From: Pseudomonas tolaasii NCPPB 2192
GTDB taxonomy: Bacteria; Pseudomonadota; Gammaproteobacteria; Pseudomonadales; Pseudomonadaceae
Direction: 5' to 3'
Length of the DNA stretch: 64,000 nucleotides
Assembly (NCBI RefSeq): GCF_002813445.1
Contig: NZ_PHHD01000001.1
Location: forward strand, 5,828,001-5,892,000
The translations under genes were made by a program, and so were the position numbers. The notes beneath the pieces are model-generated. The model did not search any database and had not been told where the DNA came from. It was given only the letters and a program-made list of their open reading frames with translations. Position 1 is the first letter of the stretch. Every line of letters starts with the position of its first letter. Below are positions 8,978 through 16,989 of the stretch, in pieces.

Positions 8978-9390
8978 AAACTGCGCTCAATAACGCGCCA
9001 AAAACATTTGAGATGTTTAATCCCGAAGTGGACTTGGACTGGCGAATACAGAGCGGCAGCAGTTACGAAAAAAGTGCATGAGGGGATTAGATGAATCCTT
9101 CCGTAGAACAGGCATTTCCAAAGACGAATTCAGCGTATCCAAATGGGATAAAGATCGAAATGGATCGAAATGAAAAGTCATTTCCTACAGAGTGGCGCGT
9201 ACAAAGGGGTCCAAATAGAGGGGCTGAGGTGAATATTGACGACCCAATGCTTGTTCCAAGTAAAGAAGGCCAAAAATCACCACATATTGGTTATCAAACA
9301 CCAGGAAAGAGAGCTGGCGGAGGTGCCAGGAGAGGTCACATACTTCTCGAGCTGGTACCCGTCAGTCGAGCAAAAATAGGTATTCCCTGA
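8978..9390 (+). pseudogene. Frameshifted second Rhs toxin tip (type 47-like)
   Basis: Three reading-frame pieces give one toxin-like sequence: TFEMFNPEVDLDW (to about 9075), LDESFRRTGISKDEFSVSKW (about 9087-9150), then SFPTEWR, GAEVNID, SPHIGYQTPGKR and GGGARRGHILLELVPVSR (to 9387). The order recalls the polymorphic toxin type 47 tip, a name I give from memory. The first break lies by a run of six A at 9068-9073; adding one A restores the frame. The second is a perfect 10-bp tandem duplication, GATCGAAATG at 9153-9162 and 9163-9172; removing one copy joins KWDKDRN to EKSFPTEWR. A 99-codon frame from ATG 9091 covers the C-terminal part, but its first 25 or so codons are out of frame with the family. 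Confidence 0.78.
9153..9172 (+). repeat. 10-bp tandem duplication causing a frameshift
   Basis: GATCGAAATG occurs twice head to tail. Ten is not a multiple of three, so the second copy shifts the toxin-tip frame; the protein reads through cleanly when one copy is removed in silico. Confidence 0.9.
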
Positions 9391-9779
9391 TGAATTATCT
9401 GGAAGAGGAAATAAACGAAGCCTTCATTGCATTGAAAATCGACTCCAGGCAGTTAGCGGCTAAAGAGCTCATCATTTTAATAAAGGCCTTGACCAAAACG
9501 TTCTTTCAATCAGAAAGCAACATCCTGGACCCGGTAGAACTGAATGAAAAAAATACAGAGCACAACCCTAACTTTTGGAAGGAAGTACACCAGCGCATTC
9601 ACGAAAAAGATTTGATCCTGCTGGTATTCGACTCAACGTACAGCGCCTGGGAGATAAAAAGCTCAGAACATCTCGTATCGATCCTGGGCGAAACAACCGG
9701 CTTTCCATTCTGGGTAACCGACAGCAATCTCACATTCCTGGTGCATATGGATGATCACGACTGTGTGATTTGGGCGTAA
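9390..9779 (+). CDS. Orphan immunity protein to the decayed toxin tip
   Basis: This 129-residue intact gene starts on a TGATG overlap with the broken toxin's stop, so it occupies the immunity position of the second toxin/immunity pair. The sequence is acidic, has no signal peptide, and ends in a TTGFPFWVTD ... FLVHMDDHDCVIWA stretch that resembles an uncharacterised family often found beside toxins (possibly DUF6756; unsure). It is AT-rich like the neighbouring tips. Keeping the antidote while the toxin decays is common for orphan immunity genes, which protect against siblings carrying the live toxin. It is convergent with hemB, with 92 bp between the stops. Confidence 0.65.
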   Translation: MNYLEEEINEAFIALKIDSRQLAAKELIILIKALTKTFFQSESNILDPVELNEKNTEHNPNFWKEVHQRIHEKDLILLVFDSTYSAWEIKSSEHLVSILGETTGFPFWVTDSNLTFLVHMDDHDCVIWA

Positions 9780-9871
9780 CGGCTTTGCCTTCTATACCCA
9801 GCAGCCTCTCCAATCTGAAAAGCCCACCCGCTTTCGGACTGCTCAACAGCCCCAAAGCGAGCAGGGCTCAA

Positions 9872-10846
9872 TCAAATCCCCGCCACCGCCAAATCCATCG
9901 CAAAGTACGTAAAAATCAAATCCGCACCCGCACGCTTGATCGACCCCAACGTCTCACGCACTACCCGGGCCTCATCAATCGCTCCCGCCTGGGCGCCGAA
10001 CTTGATCATCGCGTATTCACCACTGACCTGATACGCCGCCACCGGCAGGCGCGAAGCCTCACGAATATCGCGGATGATGTCGAGGTAAGCACCGGCCGGC
10101 TTGACCATCAGCGCATCGGCGCCTTCCTGTTCGTCGAGCAAGGATTCGCGCACGGCTTCGCGGCGGTTCATCGGGTTCATCTGGTAGCTTTTGCGGTCGC
10201 CCTTCAGGGCGCTGCCGCCGGCTTCGCGGAACGGGCCGTAGAGGGCCGAGGCGAATTTGGTGGAGTAGGCCATGATCGGAATATGGGTGAAGCCGGCATC
10301 ATCCAGAGCGCGCCGGATTGCCTGGACCTGGCCGTCCATGGCGGCCGAAGGCGCGATCACGTCGGCACCGGCGCGGGCGGCTGCCACGGCTTGTTTGCCG
10401 AGGTTGATCAACGTGGCGTCATTGTCGACATGGGCGCCGTGCATCACGCCACAGTGGCCGTGATCGGTGTATTCGCAAAAGCAGGTGTCGGACATCACGA
10501 TCATTTCCGGCACGGCGTCCTTGATGATCGAGGACATGCGCGAAACCAGGCCACGTTCTTTCCAGGTGTCACTGCCACTGGCGTCCAGGTGGTGGGACAC
10601 ACCAAAGGTCATCACCGATTTGATGCCGGCGCGGGCGTAGCGCTCGATCTCTGCGGCCAGTTTCTTTTCAGGAATTCGCTGCACGCCGGGCATGCTGGTG
10701 ATCGGCACGAAATCATCGATTTCTTCTTCGACAAAAATCGGCAGTACCAGGTCGTTGAGGGTAAATTCGGTTTCCTGAAACAGGCCCCGCAGCTCCGGGG
10801 AGCGGCGCAGGCGGCGTGGTCGGGCTTGAGGGAACTGGCTGGTCAT
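9872..10846 (-). CDS. hemB: Delta-aminolevulinic acid dehydratase (porphobilinogen synthase), Zn-type
   Basis: The enzyme condenses two 5-aminolevulinate molecules into porphobilinogen, the second common step of haem, sirohaem and corrin synthesis, in the cytoplasm. The 324-residue protein keeps the two Schiff-base lysines, K197 in MAYSTKFAS and K249 in MVKPAGAYL. The metal loop TCFCEYTDHGHCG has C122, C124 and C132, the three-cysteine zinc site of the E. coli and human enzymes. The well-known P. aeruginosa enzyme has an aspartate-rich, cysteine-free Mg site instead, so this may be a second, zinc-dependent HemB. The ATG at 10846 gives the usual length. It is transcribed alone. Confidence 0.93.
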   Translation of the reverse strand: MTSQFPQARPRRLRRSPELRGLFQETEFTLNDLVLPIFVEEEIDDFVPITSMPGVQRIPEKKLAAEIERYARAGIKSVMTFGVSHHLDASGSDTWKERGLVSRMSSIIKDAVPEMIVMSDTCFCEYTDHGHCGVMHGAHVDNDATLINLGKQAVAAARAGADVIAPSAAMDGQVQAIRRALDDAGFTHIPIMAYSTKFASALYGPFREAGGSALKGDRKSYQMNPMNRREAVRESLLDEQEGADALMVKPAGAYLDIIRDIREASRLPVAAYQVSGEYAMIKFGAQAGAIDEARVVRETLGSIKRAGADLIFTYFAMDLAVAGI

Positions 10847-10961
10847 GGCGGTCCTGGAAAATGGGAAAATATTTGGGGCGAAAGCTTATGCCCACCGGCC
10901 CACACAGCACAAACGCCAGGGGGCCAACAGTGTATTGCGCAGCTCGTAACAATTCATTGAT

Positions 10962-11804
10962 CTAGAGCTGTACACGCCCTTCGATGCACATCGCCACCGC
11001 GCCACCTATCCAGATTTCATCGCCTTGACGCTCGACGTGCAGGCGCCCCGCTCGTCCAATCGCCGTGCCCTGGCTGACCACATAGCGGTCGGGTGCCAGG
11101 CCCTGCGCCAGCAACCATTGGGCGATACCGGCATTCAGGCTACCGGTGGCGGGGTCTTCCTGGGCGCCATCACCGGCGATGAAAGCGCGGACTTCAAAGT
11201 GCGTATCCACACCGTCACGGGCCGGATCACACGGGGCGATCACGCCCACGGCCAAACCGTGCAGTTGCGAGTAATCGGGACGTACTCCCAGCACGCACTC
11301 ACGATCCGTGAGCATCAACGCCAGCCAACCCGCACCATTGTCGACCCACTGGCTCCGCACAATGGCTTCGGGCGGCAAGCCCAACGCCAGGCGCACGCGT
11401 TCCAGCAACGGCGCCTCCACCGCACCGGAACGCAATAAAGGTGGCGCTATAAATGCCAATTGCTCGCCTTGGCGACGGATGCGCACCAAACCGATTTCAC
11501 ACTCCTGAATAATCTCGTCACCTTTGGGCACGCCTCCGGCTTGCAACCAGGCCTGGCAACTGCCCAGTGTCGGATGCCCGGCGAATGGCAGTTCTTTAAG
11601 CGTGGTGAAAATTCGTACCCGGTAGTCGGCCCGCGGATCACGTGGCGTCAGCAAAAACGTGGTTTCACTGAGGTTGGTCCAATTGGCGAAGTCGGCCATT
11701 TGCTGATCGTTCAGGCGGTCCGCGCCAAGCACCACCGCCAGCGGGTTGCCCTTAAGCGCGACGGAGCTGAAAACATCCAGTTGCTTGAAATCGAAAGTCG
11801 ACAT
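10962..11804 (-). CDS. PhzF-family epimerase/isomerase
   Basis: This 280-residue protein has the two-lobed PhzF/diaminopimelate-epimerase-like fold: an N-terminal FDFKQLDVFSSVALKGNPLAVV motif interrupted only by normal variation, NLSETTFL with the catalytic glutamate (E47), GHPTLGS near residue 80, and the C-terminal DPATGSLNAG motif. PhzF itself isomerises DHHA in phenazine synthesis, but no other phenazine genes are present, so this is one of the many PhzF-like proteins of unknown substrate. Its ATG begins 3 bp after the stop of the glutathione transferase gene, indicating a two-gene operon. Confidence 0.85.
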   Translation of the reverse strand: MSTFDFKQLDVFSSVALKGNPLAVVLGADRLNDQQMADFANWTNLSETTFLLTPRDPRADYRVRIFTTLKELPFAGHPTLGSCQAWLQAGGVPKGDEIIQECEIGLVRIRRQGEQLAFIAPPLLRSGAVEAPLLERVRLALGLPPEAIVRSQWVDNGAGWLALMLTDRECVLGVRPDYSQLHGLAVGVIAPCDPARDGVDTHFEVRAFIAGDGAQEDPATGSLNAGIAQWLLAQGLAPDRYVVSQGTAIGRAGRLHVERQGDEIWIGGAVAMCIEGRVQL

Positions 11805-11807
11805 GCG

Positions 11808-12506
11808 TTAACCCGGAATACTCAAGCCACGAATCACCGCCGGGCGTGCGACAAAACTGTCCAGCACGCGCAGCACGTTAGGGAAGTCGGCAATGCCCAC
11901 CAGATCACCGGACTCGTAAAATCCGATCAGGTTGCGAATCCACGGGAACGTCGCGATGTCGGCGATGCTGTAATCGTCGCCCATGATCCAGGTGCGGCCC
12001 AAAAGACGCTTTTCCAGCACTTCCAGCAAACGTCGGGACTCGGCCACATAGCGGTCGCGCGGGCGCTTATCCTCGTAGGCCTTGCCGGCAAACTTGTTGA
12101 AAAACCCCACCTGGCCGAACATCGGGCCGATACCGGCCATCTGGAACATCAGCCACTGCAGGGTCTCGTAGCGAGATGCAGGATCTTCAGGGAGCAACTG
12201 GCTGGTTTTTTCCGCCAGATAAATCAGGATCGCTCCGGACTCAAACAACGCCAGAGGCTGGCCGCTCGGACCATTCGGGTCAATGATCGCGGGGATTTTG
12301 TTGTTGGGGTTCAACGACAAAAACTCCGGGGACAATTGGTCCTGAGTCTCGAAACTGACCTTGTGTGCCTCGTAAGGCAGGCCCAGCTCCTCAAGCATGA
12401 TCGAGACTTTGACACCGTTCGGCGTAGGCAACGAATACAGCTGCAAACGCTCCGGGTGCTGGGCGGGCCATTTGCTGTTAATCGGGAAGGCTGCGAGTGC
12501 GTTCAT
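11808..12506 (-). CDS. Glutathione S-transferase, YghU/Ure2-like (Nu class)
   Basis: This 232-residue cytosolic protein has an N-terminal thioredoxin-like domain with LQLYSLPTPNGVKVSIMLEE and the LNPNNKIPAIIDP and FESGAILIYLAEKT glutathione-binding segments, followed by an all-helical C-terminal domain with GDDYSIADIATFPW. The T-P-N-G signature and the SGAILIYL motif are typical of YghU/YfcG-type transferases, which act as disulfide-bond reductases using two glutathiones. The ATG at 12506 starts the family-typical leader; an upstream in-frame extension is not conserved. It is the first gene of an operon with the PhzF-like gene. Confidence 0.85.
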   Translation of the reverse strand: MNALAAFPINSKWPAQHPERLQLYSLPTPNGVKVSIMLEELGLPYEAHKVSFETQDQLSPEFLSLNPNNKIPAIIDPNGPSGQPLALFESGAILIYLAEKTSQLLPEDPASRYETLQWLMFQMAGIGPMFGQVGFFNKFAGKAYEDKRPRDRYVAESRRLLEVLEKRLLGRTWIMGDDYSIADIATFPWIRNLIGFYESGDLVGIADFPNVLRVLDSFVARPAVIRGLSIPG

Positions 12507-12759
12507 CGGAAAGTCCCCTGAGCATAAAGCCACCATCATAGCCACCTGCCCGGCGTCCTGCATGGGTCATCAATACGCAACATGGCTGCGCTAATGTGCC
12601 GCGCAGGCGAACCAAAGAGCCAATGTGGACTCTTAAGTGCGTTATTACGGTGAAAGGAGACACCTGGTTACAACGACACGGAAAACCACAGGACGCAGCA
12701 AGCGTCACTGGGGCCGGGCCTGTCCGCCCTCACTCGAAGCACGAAGACTCGAACCTATA

Positions 12760-13461
12760 ATGACGATCAAGCCTCTGTGCCTTGCGCAACGACTCAAACG
12801 CTATTCCTACATCCTTTTGCCGGTGCTACTGGTCGGCGGCGCAATCGGACTGACCCTCGAAGCGCGCACCAGCAGCGCCGGGCCGGTAGACGGCGTGCAA
12901 ACCCTGGTATTCCTGCGCCACGGTGAGAAACCTGTCGGCGGCCTGGGCCAACTGAACTGTCAGGGCCTGAACCGCGCGATGAACCTGGCCACTGTGTTGC
13001 CGGAAAAATTCGGCAAGGCCAACTACGTGTTTGCCGCGAACCCTACGCGCAATGTCGAGGAAGGTGAGCACGACAATTCCTACAGCTACATTCGCCCACT
13101 GATGACCATCAGCCCCAGTGCAATCAAGCTCGGCCTGCCGGTGAACATCAACTTCTCCGCCAACGACACCAGCGCCCTCGCTGACGAACTGGTCGAAGAC
13201 AAGTACCACAACGCAACCATCTACACCGCTTGGTCTCATGGTTACTTGCCGGAACTGATCAACAAGGTAGCCAGTGAAGCATCCGGCGAGAAGCACACCA
13301 TTACCGACGACTGGTCCGGCAGTGACTACGATTCGCTGTATGTGCTGACGCTGACCTGGCACGACGGCAAGGCTTCGCTGCTGAGCCGCAACTACAAGCA
13401 GGGCCTGGACAACGGTCAGCAGACCTGCCCCGACGCGACCCAAGTCAGTTCAGATATCTGA
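12760..13461 (+). CDS. Membrane-anchored histidine phosphatase family protein
   Basis: The protein has 233 residues. A single hydrophobic segment at about 13-32 (YSYILLPVLLVGGAIGLTL) acts as a membrane anchor or uncleaved signal, followed by a histidine-phosphatase domain with the RHGEKP motif, whose His would be the phospho-acceptor, and a second-half AWSHGYLPELI motif. The catalytic domain probably faces the periplasm. The ATG at 12760 places the hydrophobic segment normally; longer in-frame starts add a basic leader with no support. The substrate is unknown. A bidirectional terminator separates it from the convergent TerC-like gene. It differs clearly from the Ais-like phosphatase at 47.4 kb. 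Confidence 0.75.
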   Translation: MTIKPLCLAQRLKRYSYILLPVLLVGGAIGLTLEARTSSAGPVDGVQTLVFLRHGEKPVGGLGQLNCQGLNRAMNLATVLPEKFGKANYVFAANPTRNVEEGEHDNSYSYIRPLMTISPSAIKLGLPVNINFSANDTSALADELVEDKYHNATIYTAWSHGYLPELINKVASEASGEKHTITDDWSGSDYDSLYVLTLTWHDGKASLLSRNYKQGLDNGQQTCPDATQVSSDI

Positions 13462-13467
13462 AACAAC

Positions 13468-13507
13468 AAAGGCCGGCTGTGCTCGGGAAAGCACAGCCGG
13501 CCTTTTG
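13468..13507. terminator. Bidirectional terminator
   Basis: AAAGGCCGGCTGTGCT pairs with AGCACAGCCGGCCTTTT around a CGGGAA loop. A-tract and T-tract flank the stem, so it can serve both the phosphatase (+) and the TerC-like gene (-). Confidence 0.9.
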
Positions 13508-13517
13508 GTTTCTGCCG

Positions 13518-14267
13518 TTACTGCCTGGCAGCCAGCAAACGCTGGTGACGATTGCGTCGCGCGATGTTCAGGCACTCGATCGCTGCCGAGAACGCCATCG
13601 CCGCATACACGTAGCCTTTTGGCACATGGGCACCGAAGCCTTCGGCGATCAACGTCATGCCGATCATGATCAGGAAGCCCAGGGCCAGCATTACCACGGT
13701 CGGGTTATCGTGGATGAACTTGGCCAGTGGCTCAGCCGCTACCAGCATCACGATGACCGAGACCACCACGGCGATGATCATGATCGGCAAGTGTTCCGTC
13801 ATGCCCACGGCAGTGATGATGCTGTCGATGGAGAACACCAGGTCGAGCAACAGAATCTGACCAATCGCCGCAGCAAAGCCGATGGTGACGGTATTGCTGA
13901 CACTTGCCTTCTCTTCAGGCTCCGGGTCCATGCTGTGATGAATTTCAGTGGTCGCCTTCCACACCAGGAACAGGCCGCCGGCGATCAGGATCATGTCTTT
14001 CCACGAAAACGCCTGGCCGAAGACTTCAAACACCGGCGCCGTCAGTTGCACGATGAACGCGATGGTACTCAACAGGCCCAGACGCAGGACCAACGCCATG
14101 CTGATACCGATGCGCCGTGCCTTGGCCCGGTGCTTTTCAGGCAATTTGTTGGTGAGGATCGAGATAAAGATCAGGTTGTCGATGCCCAGCACGATTTCCA
14201 TGACGATCAAGGTCGCCAGGGCAATCCACGCGGTGGGGCTGGCGGCCAGTTGTAAAAGGTAGTCCAT
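13518..14267 (-). CDS. TerC/YgdQ family integral membrane protein
   Basis: This 249-residue protein has about seven transmembrane helices. The family signatures are visible: EIVLGIDNLIFISILTNKLP near residue 24 and DLVFSIDSIITAVGMT near 140, the two inverted-repeat motifs with acidic residues inside helices thought to coordinate metal ions in TerC proteins. The soluble loop PEPEEKAS lies between the halves. Members are linked to metal (Mn) export and co-translocational metalation of membrane proteins; the exact role of the YgdQ branch is not settled. The gene is followed by a shared terminator and is 31 bp downstream of a small lipoprotein gene on the same strand. Confidence 0.85.
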   Translation of the reverse strand: MDYLLQLAASPTAWIALATLIVMEIVLGIDNLIFISILTNKLPEKHRAKARRIGISMALVLRLGLLSTIAFIVQLTAPVFEVFGQAFSWKDMILIAGGLFLVWKATTEIHHSMDPEPEEKASVSNTVTIGFAAAIGQILLLDLVFSIDSIITAVGMTEHLPIMIIAVVVSVIVMLVAAEPLAKFIHDNPTVVMLALGFLIMIGMTLIAEGFGAHVPKGYVYAAMAFSAAIECLNIARRNRHQRLLAARQ

Positions 14268-14298
14268 AGGTCAGTCCTGACGTGGTGATGCTTGGGAA

Positions 14299-14550
14299 TT
14301 AGGTTTCTTTGGTGTCGGATTCAGAGGCGTTGCCGGCTTCTTCGTCCTTCTTCTCAGGGTTTATCAGACCCTGGGTCGCTTCACTCAATGCCTGCTCGGC
14401 AGCCTTGTGCGTGTCATCGATGGCCTGTTTGGCCGACTCGGTGGCCTTGCCCAACACTTGTTGCGCGCTTTTTTCCACCTGATCACAACCACTGATCATC
14501 ACTAATGAAAGCGCAAGCAGCGAGGCCGCGCCCAGGGAATTGAGTTTCAT
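14299..14550 (-). CDS. Small lipoprotein
   Basis: This 83-residue protein has a lipoprotein signal, MKLNSLGAASLLALSLVMISGC, with lipobox MISGC. The mature part is short, alanine-rich and strongly helical (QVEKSAQQVLGKATESAKQ and similar), with alternating charges and an acidic C-terminus. It resembles small envelope or LEA-like coiled proteins but I recognise no named family. It is probably attached to the outer membrane. It precedes the TerC-like gene on the same strand and is divergent from nhaR. A GAGGAAGACATC stretch upstream of the ATG provides a good ribosome-binding site. Confidence 0.75.
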   Translation of the reverse strand: MKLNSLGAASLLALSLVMISGCDQVEKSAQQVLGKATESAKQAIDDTHKAAEQALSEATQGLINPEKKDEEAGNASESDTKET

Positions 14551-14655
14551 GATGTCTTCCTCGTTAGAACCTTTGGGTCCAAATAGTGGCCCCTCGATAG
14601 CGAGGCATTCTATGCAGGCGAACAGTTCAGGAAAATTCGTATTTTTCTCGCGTAT

Positions 14656-14674
14656 ACTTCGATTTTTACGAAGT
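14656..14674. promoter_or_regulatory. Inverted repeat in nhaR promoter region
   Basis: ACTTCG at 14656-14661 and CGAAGT at 14669-14674 are separated by ATTTTTA, 10 bp before the nhaR ATG. It is a candidate operator for autoregulation or for control of the divergent lipoprotein gene; the binding protein is unknown. Confidence 0.4.
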
Positions 14675-14684
14675 GTAGACGGTC

Positions 14685-15587
14685 ATGCTCAATTATCGAC
14701 AACTGCATTACTTTTGGGTGGTCGCCAAGACGGGCAGCATCGTGCGCGCCTGTGAGCAATTGAACCTCACCCCCCAGACCATCAGTGGGCAGATCAGCCT
14801 GCTGGAGCAAACCTACGGCATTGCACTGTTCCAACGTGTAGGGCGCCAGCTTGAACTGACCGAAGCCGGGCGTCAGGCCTTGCCCTATGCAGAGCAGATG
14901 TTCCAGACCGGCAACGAATTGGAGGCGATGCTGCGTGCGCAACCCGACGAACAGCAGATCCTGTTCCGGGTCGGCGTAGCGGATGTGGTGCCCAAATCCA
15001 TCGTCTATCGATTGATTGCGCCGACCATGGAGTTAAGCGAACCGATCCGGATCACCTGCCGCGAAGACAAACTCGAACGCCTGCTGGCGGATCTTGCGAT
15101 CCAGCGCCTGGACCTGGTGATCTCGGACAGCCCGATGCCTACGCACCTGGACATCAAAGGCTACAGCCAGAAGCTGGGGGAATGCGGTATCAGCTTCTTC
15201 GCCACTCAAGCATTGGCTGACAGATACAAAGGCAACTTCCCACAATGTTTGCAGGGTGCGCCGCTGTTGATTCCGGGAGCAGAAACGGTGGTGCGCAGCC
15301 GTTTGCAGCGCTGGTTTGCCGAGCAGCAGATTCAGCCAAAGATCATCGGCGAGTTCGACGACAGTGCCTTGATGCAGGCATTCGGCCAGTCCGGCAGCGG
15401 GGTCTTCATCGCCCCCAGCGTGATCGCTGATGAAGTGGTGCGCCAGTACGGCGTGGTGCTGATTGGCCAGACCGATGCAGTCACCGAGTCGTTCTATGCG
15501 ATCTCGGTGGAACGCAAGGTCAAGCACCCGGGCATCGTGGCGATTACCGAAGGGGCTCGACGGGAACTGTTTACCACCCTGCCCTGA
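14685..15587 (+). CDS. nhaR: LysR-family regulator NhaR
   Basis: This 300-residue LysR-type regulator has an N-terminal winged helix-turn-helix (MLNYRQLHYFWVVAKTGSIV, then LNLTPQTISGQISLLE) and a C-terminal effector domain. The LNYRQLHYFW start and the LTPQTISGQI recognition helix are characteristic of NhaR, which in enterobacteria activates the Na+/H+ antiporter gene nhaA in response to sodium and also affects biofilm genes. No nhaA is adjacent here: the neighbours are a small lipoprotein (divergent) and an MFS exporter (convergent), so its targets must be elsewhere or different. The ATG at 14685 is the only sensible start. Confidence 0.88.
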   Translation: MLNYRQLHYFWVVAKTGSIVRACEQLNLTPQTISGQISLLEQTYGIALFQRVGRQLELTEAGRQALPYAEQMFQTGNELEAMLRAQPDEQQILFRVGVADVVPKSIVYRLIAPTMELSEPIRITCREDKLERLLADLAIQRLDLVISDSPMPTHLDIKGYSQKLGECGISFFATQALADRYKGNFPQCLQGAPLLIPGAETVVRSRLQRWFAEQQIQPKIIGEFDDSALMQAFGQSGSGVFIAPSVIADEVVRQYGVVLIGQTDAVTESFYAISVERKVKHPGIVAITEGARRELFTTLP

Positions 15588-15626
15588 CGGCTCAGGCGCT
15601 GGGCGCGACCGGTTGCTTGGCGGTCA

Positions 15627-16748
15627 TCAGCACAGCGCCAGCAGAATTGCCACCAGAATGAATCCGGACGCCGCAAACCCCAGGCTGCCCAGGCCGAGCG
15701 TGTCGATCACATGCCCGCCCACCAGGGCGCCCAAGCCAATCCCCAGGTTGCCGCCGGCAATGTTCAGCGATGCCGCGAATGCCGGCGCGTGAGGTGCTGC
15801 TTTCATCAGACGCACATGGCTGACCAGGAACAGCGCCGCCTGGGTCACACCCCACACAGCCATGGCCGCCGCCAGGCCGATCGTAGAGTGAATCGCCGGC
15901 ACCAGTGCCACCATGCCTGCGATCATGAACCCGCAAAACACCATGGACGCCATCAACGGATGGCGATCCACCGCACGCCCGCCGAGGGAGTTGCCGATCA
16001 GGCCGACGGCGCCAAAGCCCATCAGGCACCAGCCCACCAGCGTGCCGTCGAAACCGGCCAGGCGCTCAAGGATATCTGCCAAATAGGTGTAGGCCGTGAA
16101 CATGCCGCTGAACACCAGGATCGACAGCAGAATATGACCTTGCATCAGCGGGTTGCGCAGGATCTTGAATTGCGCACGCAGCGTCACTTGATCATTTTTC
16201 GGCGTTGTCACCGGCAGGTAGATCAACAGCAGCAACGCCTTGGCGAGGGCCACCACCGCCAAGATGGCAAATGCGGTGCGCCAGCCGAACAGGTCGGAGA
16301 TCAGCGTGCCCACCGGAATGCCAAACACCGTAGCGCAGACAATGCCAAAGCCGATCTTCTCGATGGCACGCCCGGCATATTCCGGGCCGACGATATCCAC
16401 TGCCGTCTCACTGGCCAACGCCCAGAACACCGGCAGACCCAGAGCCGGAATCAAGCGAGCCAAGGCCATCACCCAGATATTCGGCGCCAGTGCCGCCACC
16501 GTATTGGCCACGCCGAACATGATCAGAATGGAGATGAACAGGCGCTTGCGTGGGAAACGCGCGAAGTACGCTGTCAGAAAAGGGCCGAAGGCGGCCACGG
16601 TAAAGGCGAACAACGTCACCAGCAACCCGGCTTGGGACACGCTGACATTCAGGTCCCGGGCGATCGACGGCAACAGGCCGACGATGACGAACTCTGTGGT
16701 CAGCACGGTAAAACCGGCGGCCGACAGCAGCAGGATGGGGAACAACAT
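15627..16748 (-). CDS. MFS transporter (DHA1/arabinose-efflux-like)
   Basis: This 373-residue inner-membrane protein has about 12 hydrophobic helices. The drug:H+ antiporter-type motif is partly visible: YFARFPRKRLFI after helix 2, and TTEFVIVGLLPSIARDLNVS at the start is typical of AraJ/YdhP-like exporters. The ATG at 16748 is chosen because it begins directly before helix 1; a longer in-frame leader is basic and not membrane-like. The protein stops abruptly inside the last helix (AILLALC-stop). Dropping a TG pair near 15633 would continue as LLMTAKQPVAPSA, so a small 3' frameshift is possible. The substrate is unknown. It is divergent from sstT. Confidence 0.8.
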   Translation of the reverse strand: MLFPILLLSAAGFTVLTTEFVIVGLLPSIARDLNVSVSQAGLLVTLFAFTVAAFGPFLTAYFARFPRKRLFISILIMFGVANTVAALAPNIWVMALARLIPALGLPVFWALASETAVDIVGPEYAGRAIEKIGFGIVCATVFGIPVGTLISDLFGWRTAFAILAVVALAKALLLLIYLPVTTPKNDQVTLRAQFKILRNPLMQGHILLSILVFSGMFTAYTYLADILERLAGFDGTLVGWCLMGFGAVGLIGNSLGGRAVDRHPLMASMVFCGFMIAGMVALVPAIHSTIGLAAAMAVWGVTQAALFLVSHVRLMKAAPHAPAFAASLNIAGGNLGIGLGALVGGHVIDTLGLGSLGFAASGFILVAILLALC

Positions 16749-16989
16749 AAAAACTCCGCAAACGACGACATCAACGATTGCCCGAGGGGCCCGCTGACGA
16801 ACAGGAAAGATGAGAGGCAGGAATCTTAACAGAGTGTGTCCGGCTTTGGCCAAAGCCTACAAACGCGGGTGACGGAATGCCGCACCAAACGGGACACTTC
16901 CTACAGCATGTTAGACTTTGCGCCTGCTCCCCAAAGCGCCTTCTGCCTGCACTGTTGCGCTCTACCAAAAAAACCAGAGACACCTGTTT

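Noticed and set aside
9091..9390. 99-residue intact protein starting at ATG 9091
   Set aside because: Only the part after about codon 27 matches the toxin domain. The first codons are an out-of-frame reading created by the frameshift at the 10-bp duplication, so I treat it as part of a pseudogene; it could still be translated.
9770..10960. 396-codon plus-strand frame over hemB
   Set aside because: It is antisense to hemB, which has all catalytic and metal residues; the plus-strand translation is His/Arg-rich and shadow-like.
15711..16829. 372-codon plus-strand frame over the MFS gene
   Set aside because: Its translation is almost all Gln/His/Arg with no membrane segments, as expected for the complement of a helix-rich transporter.
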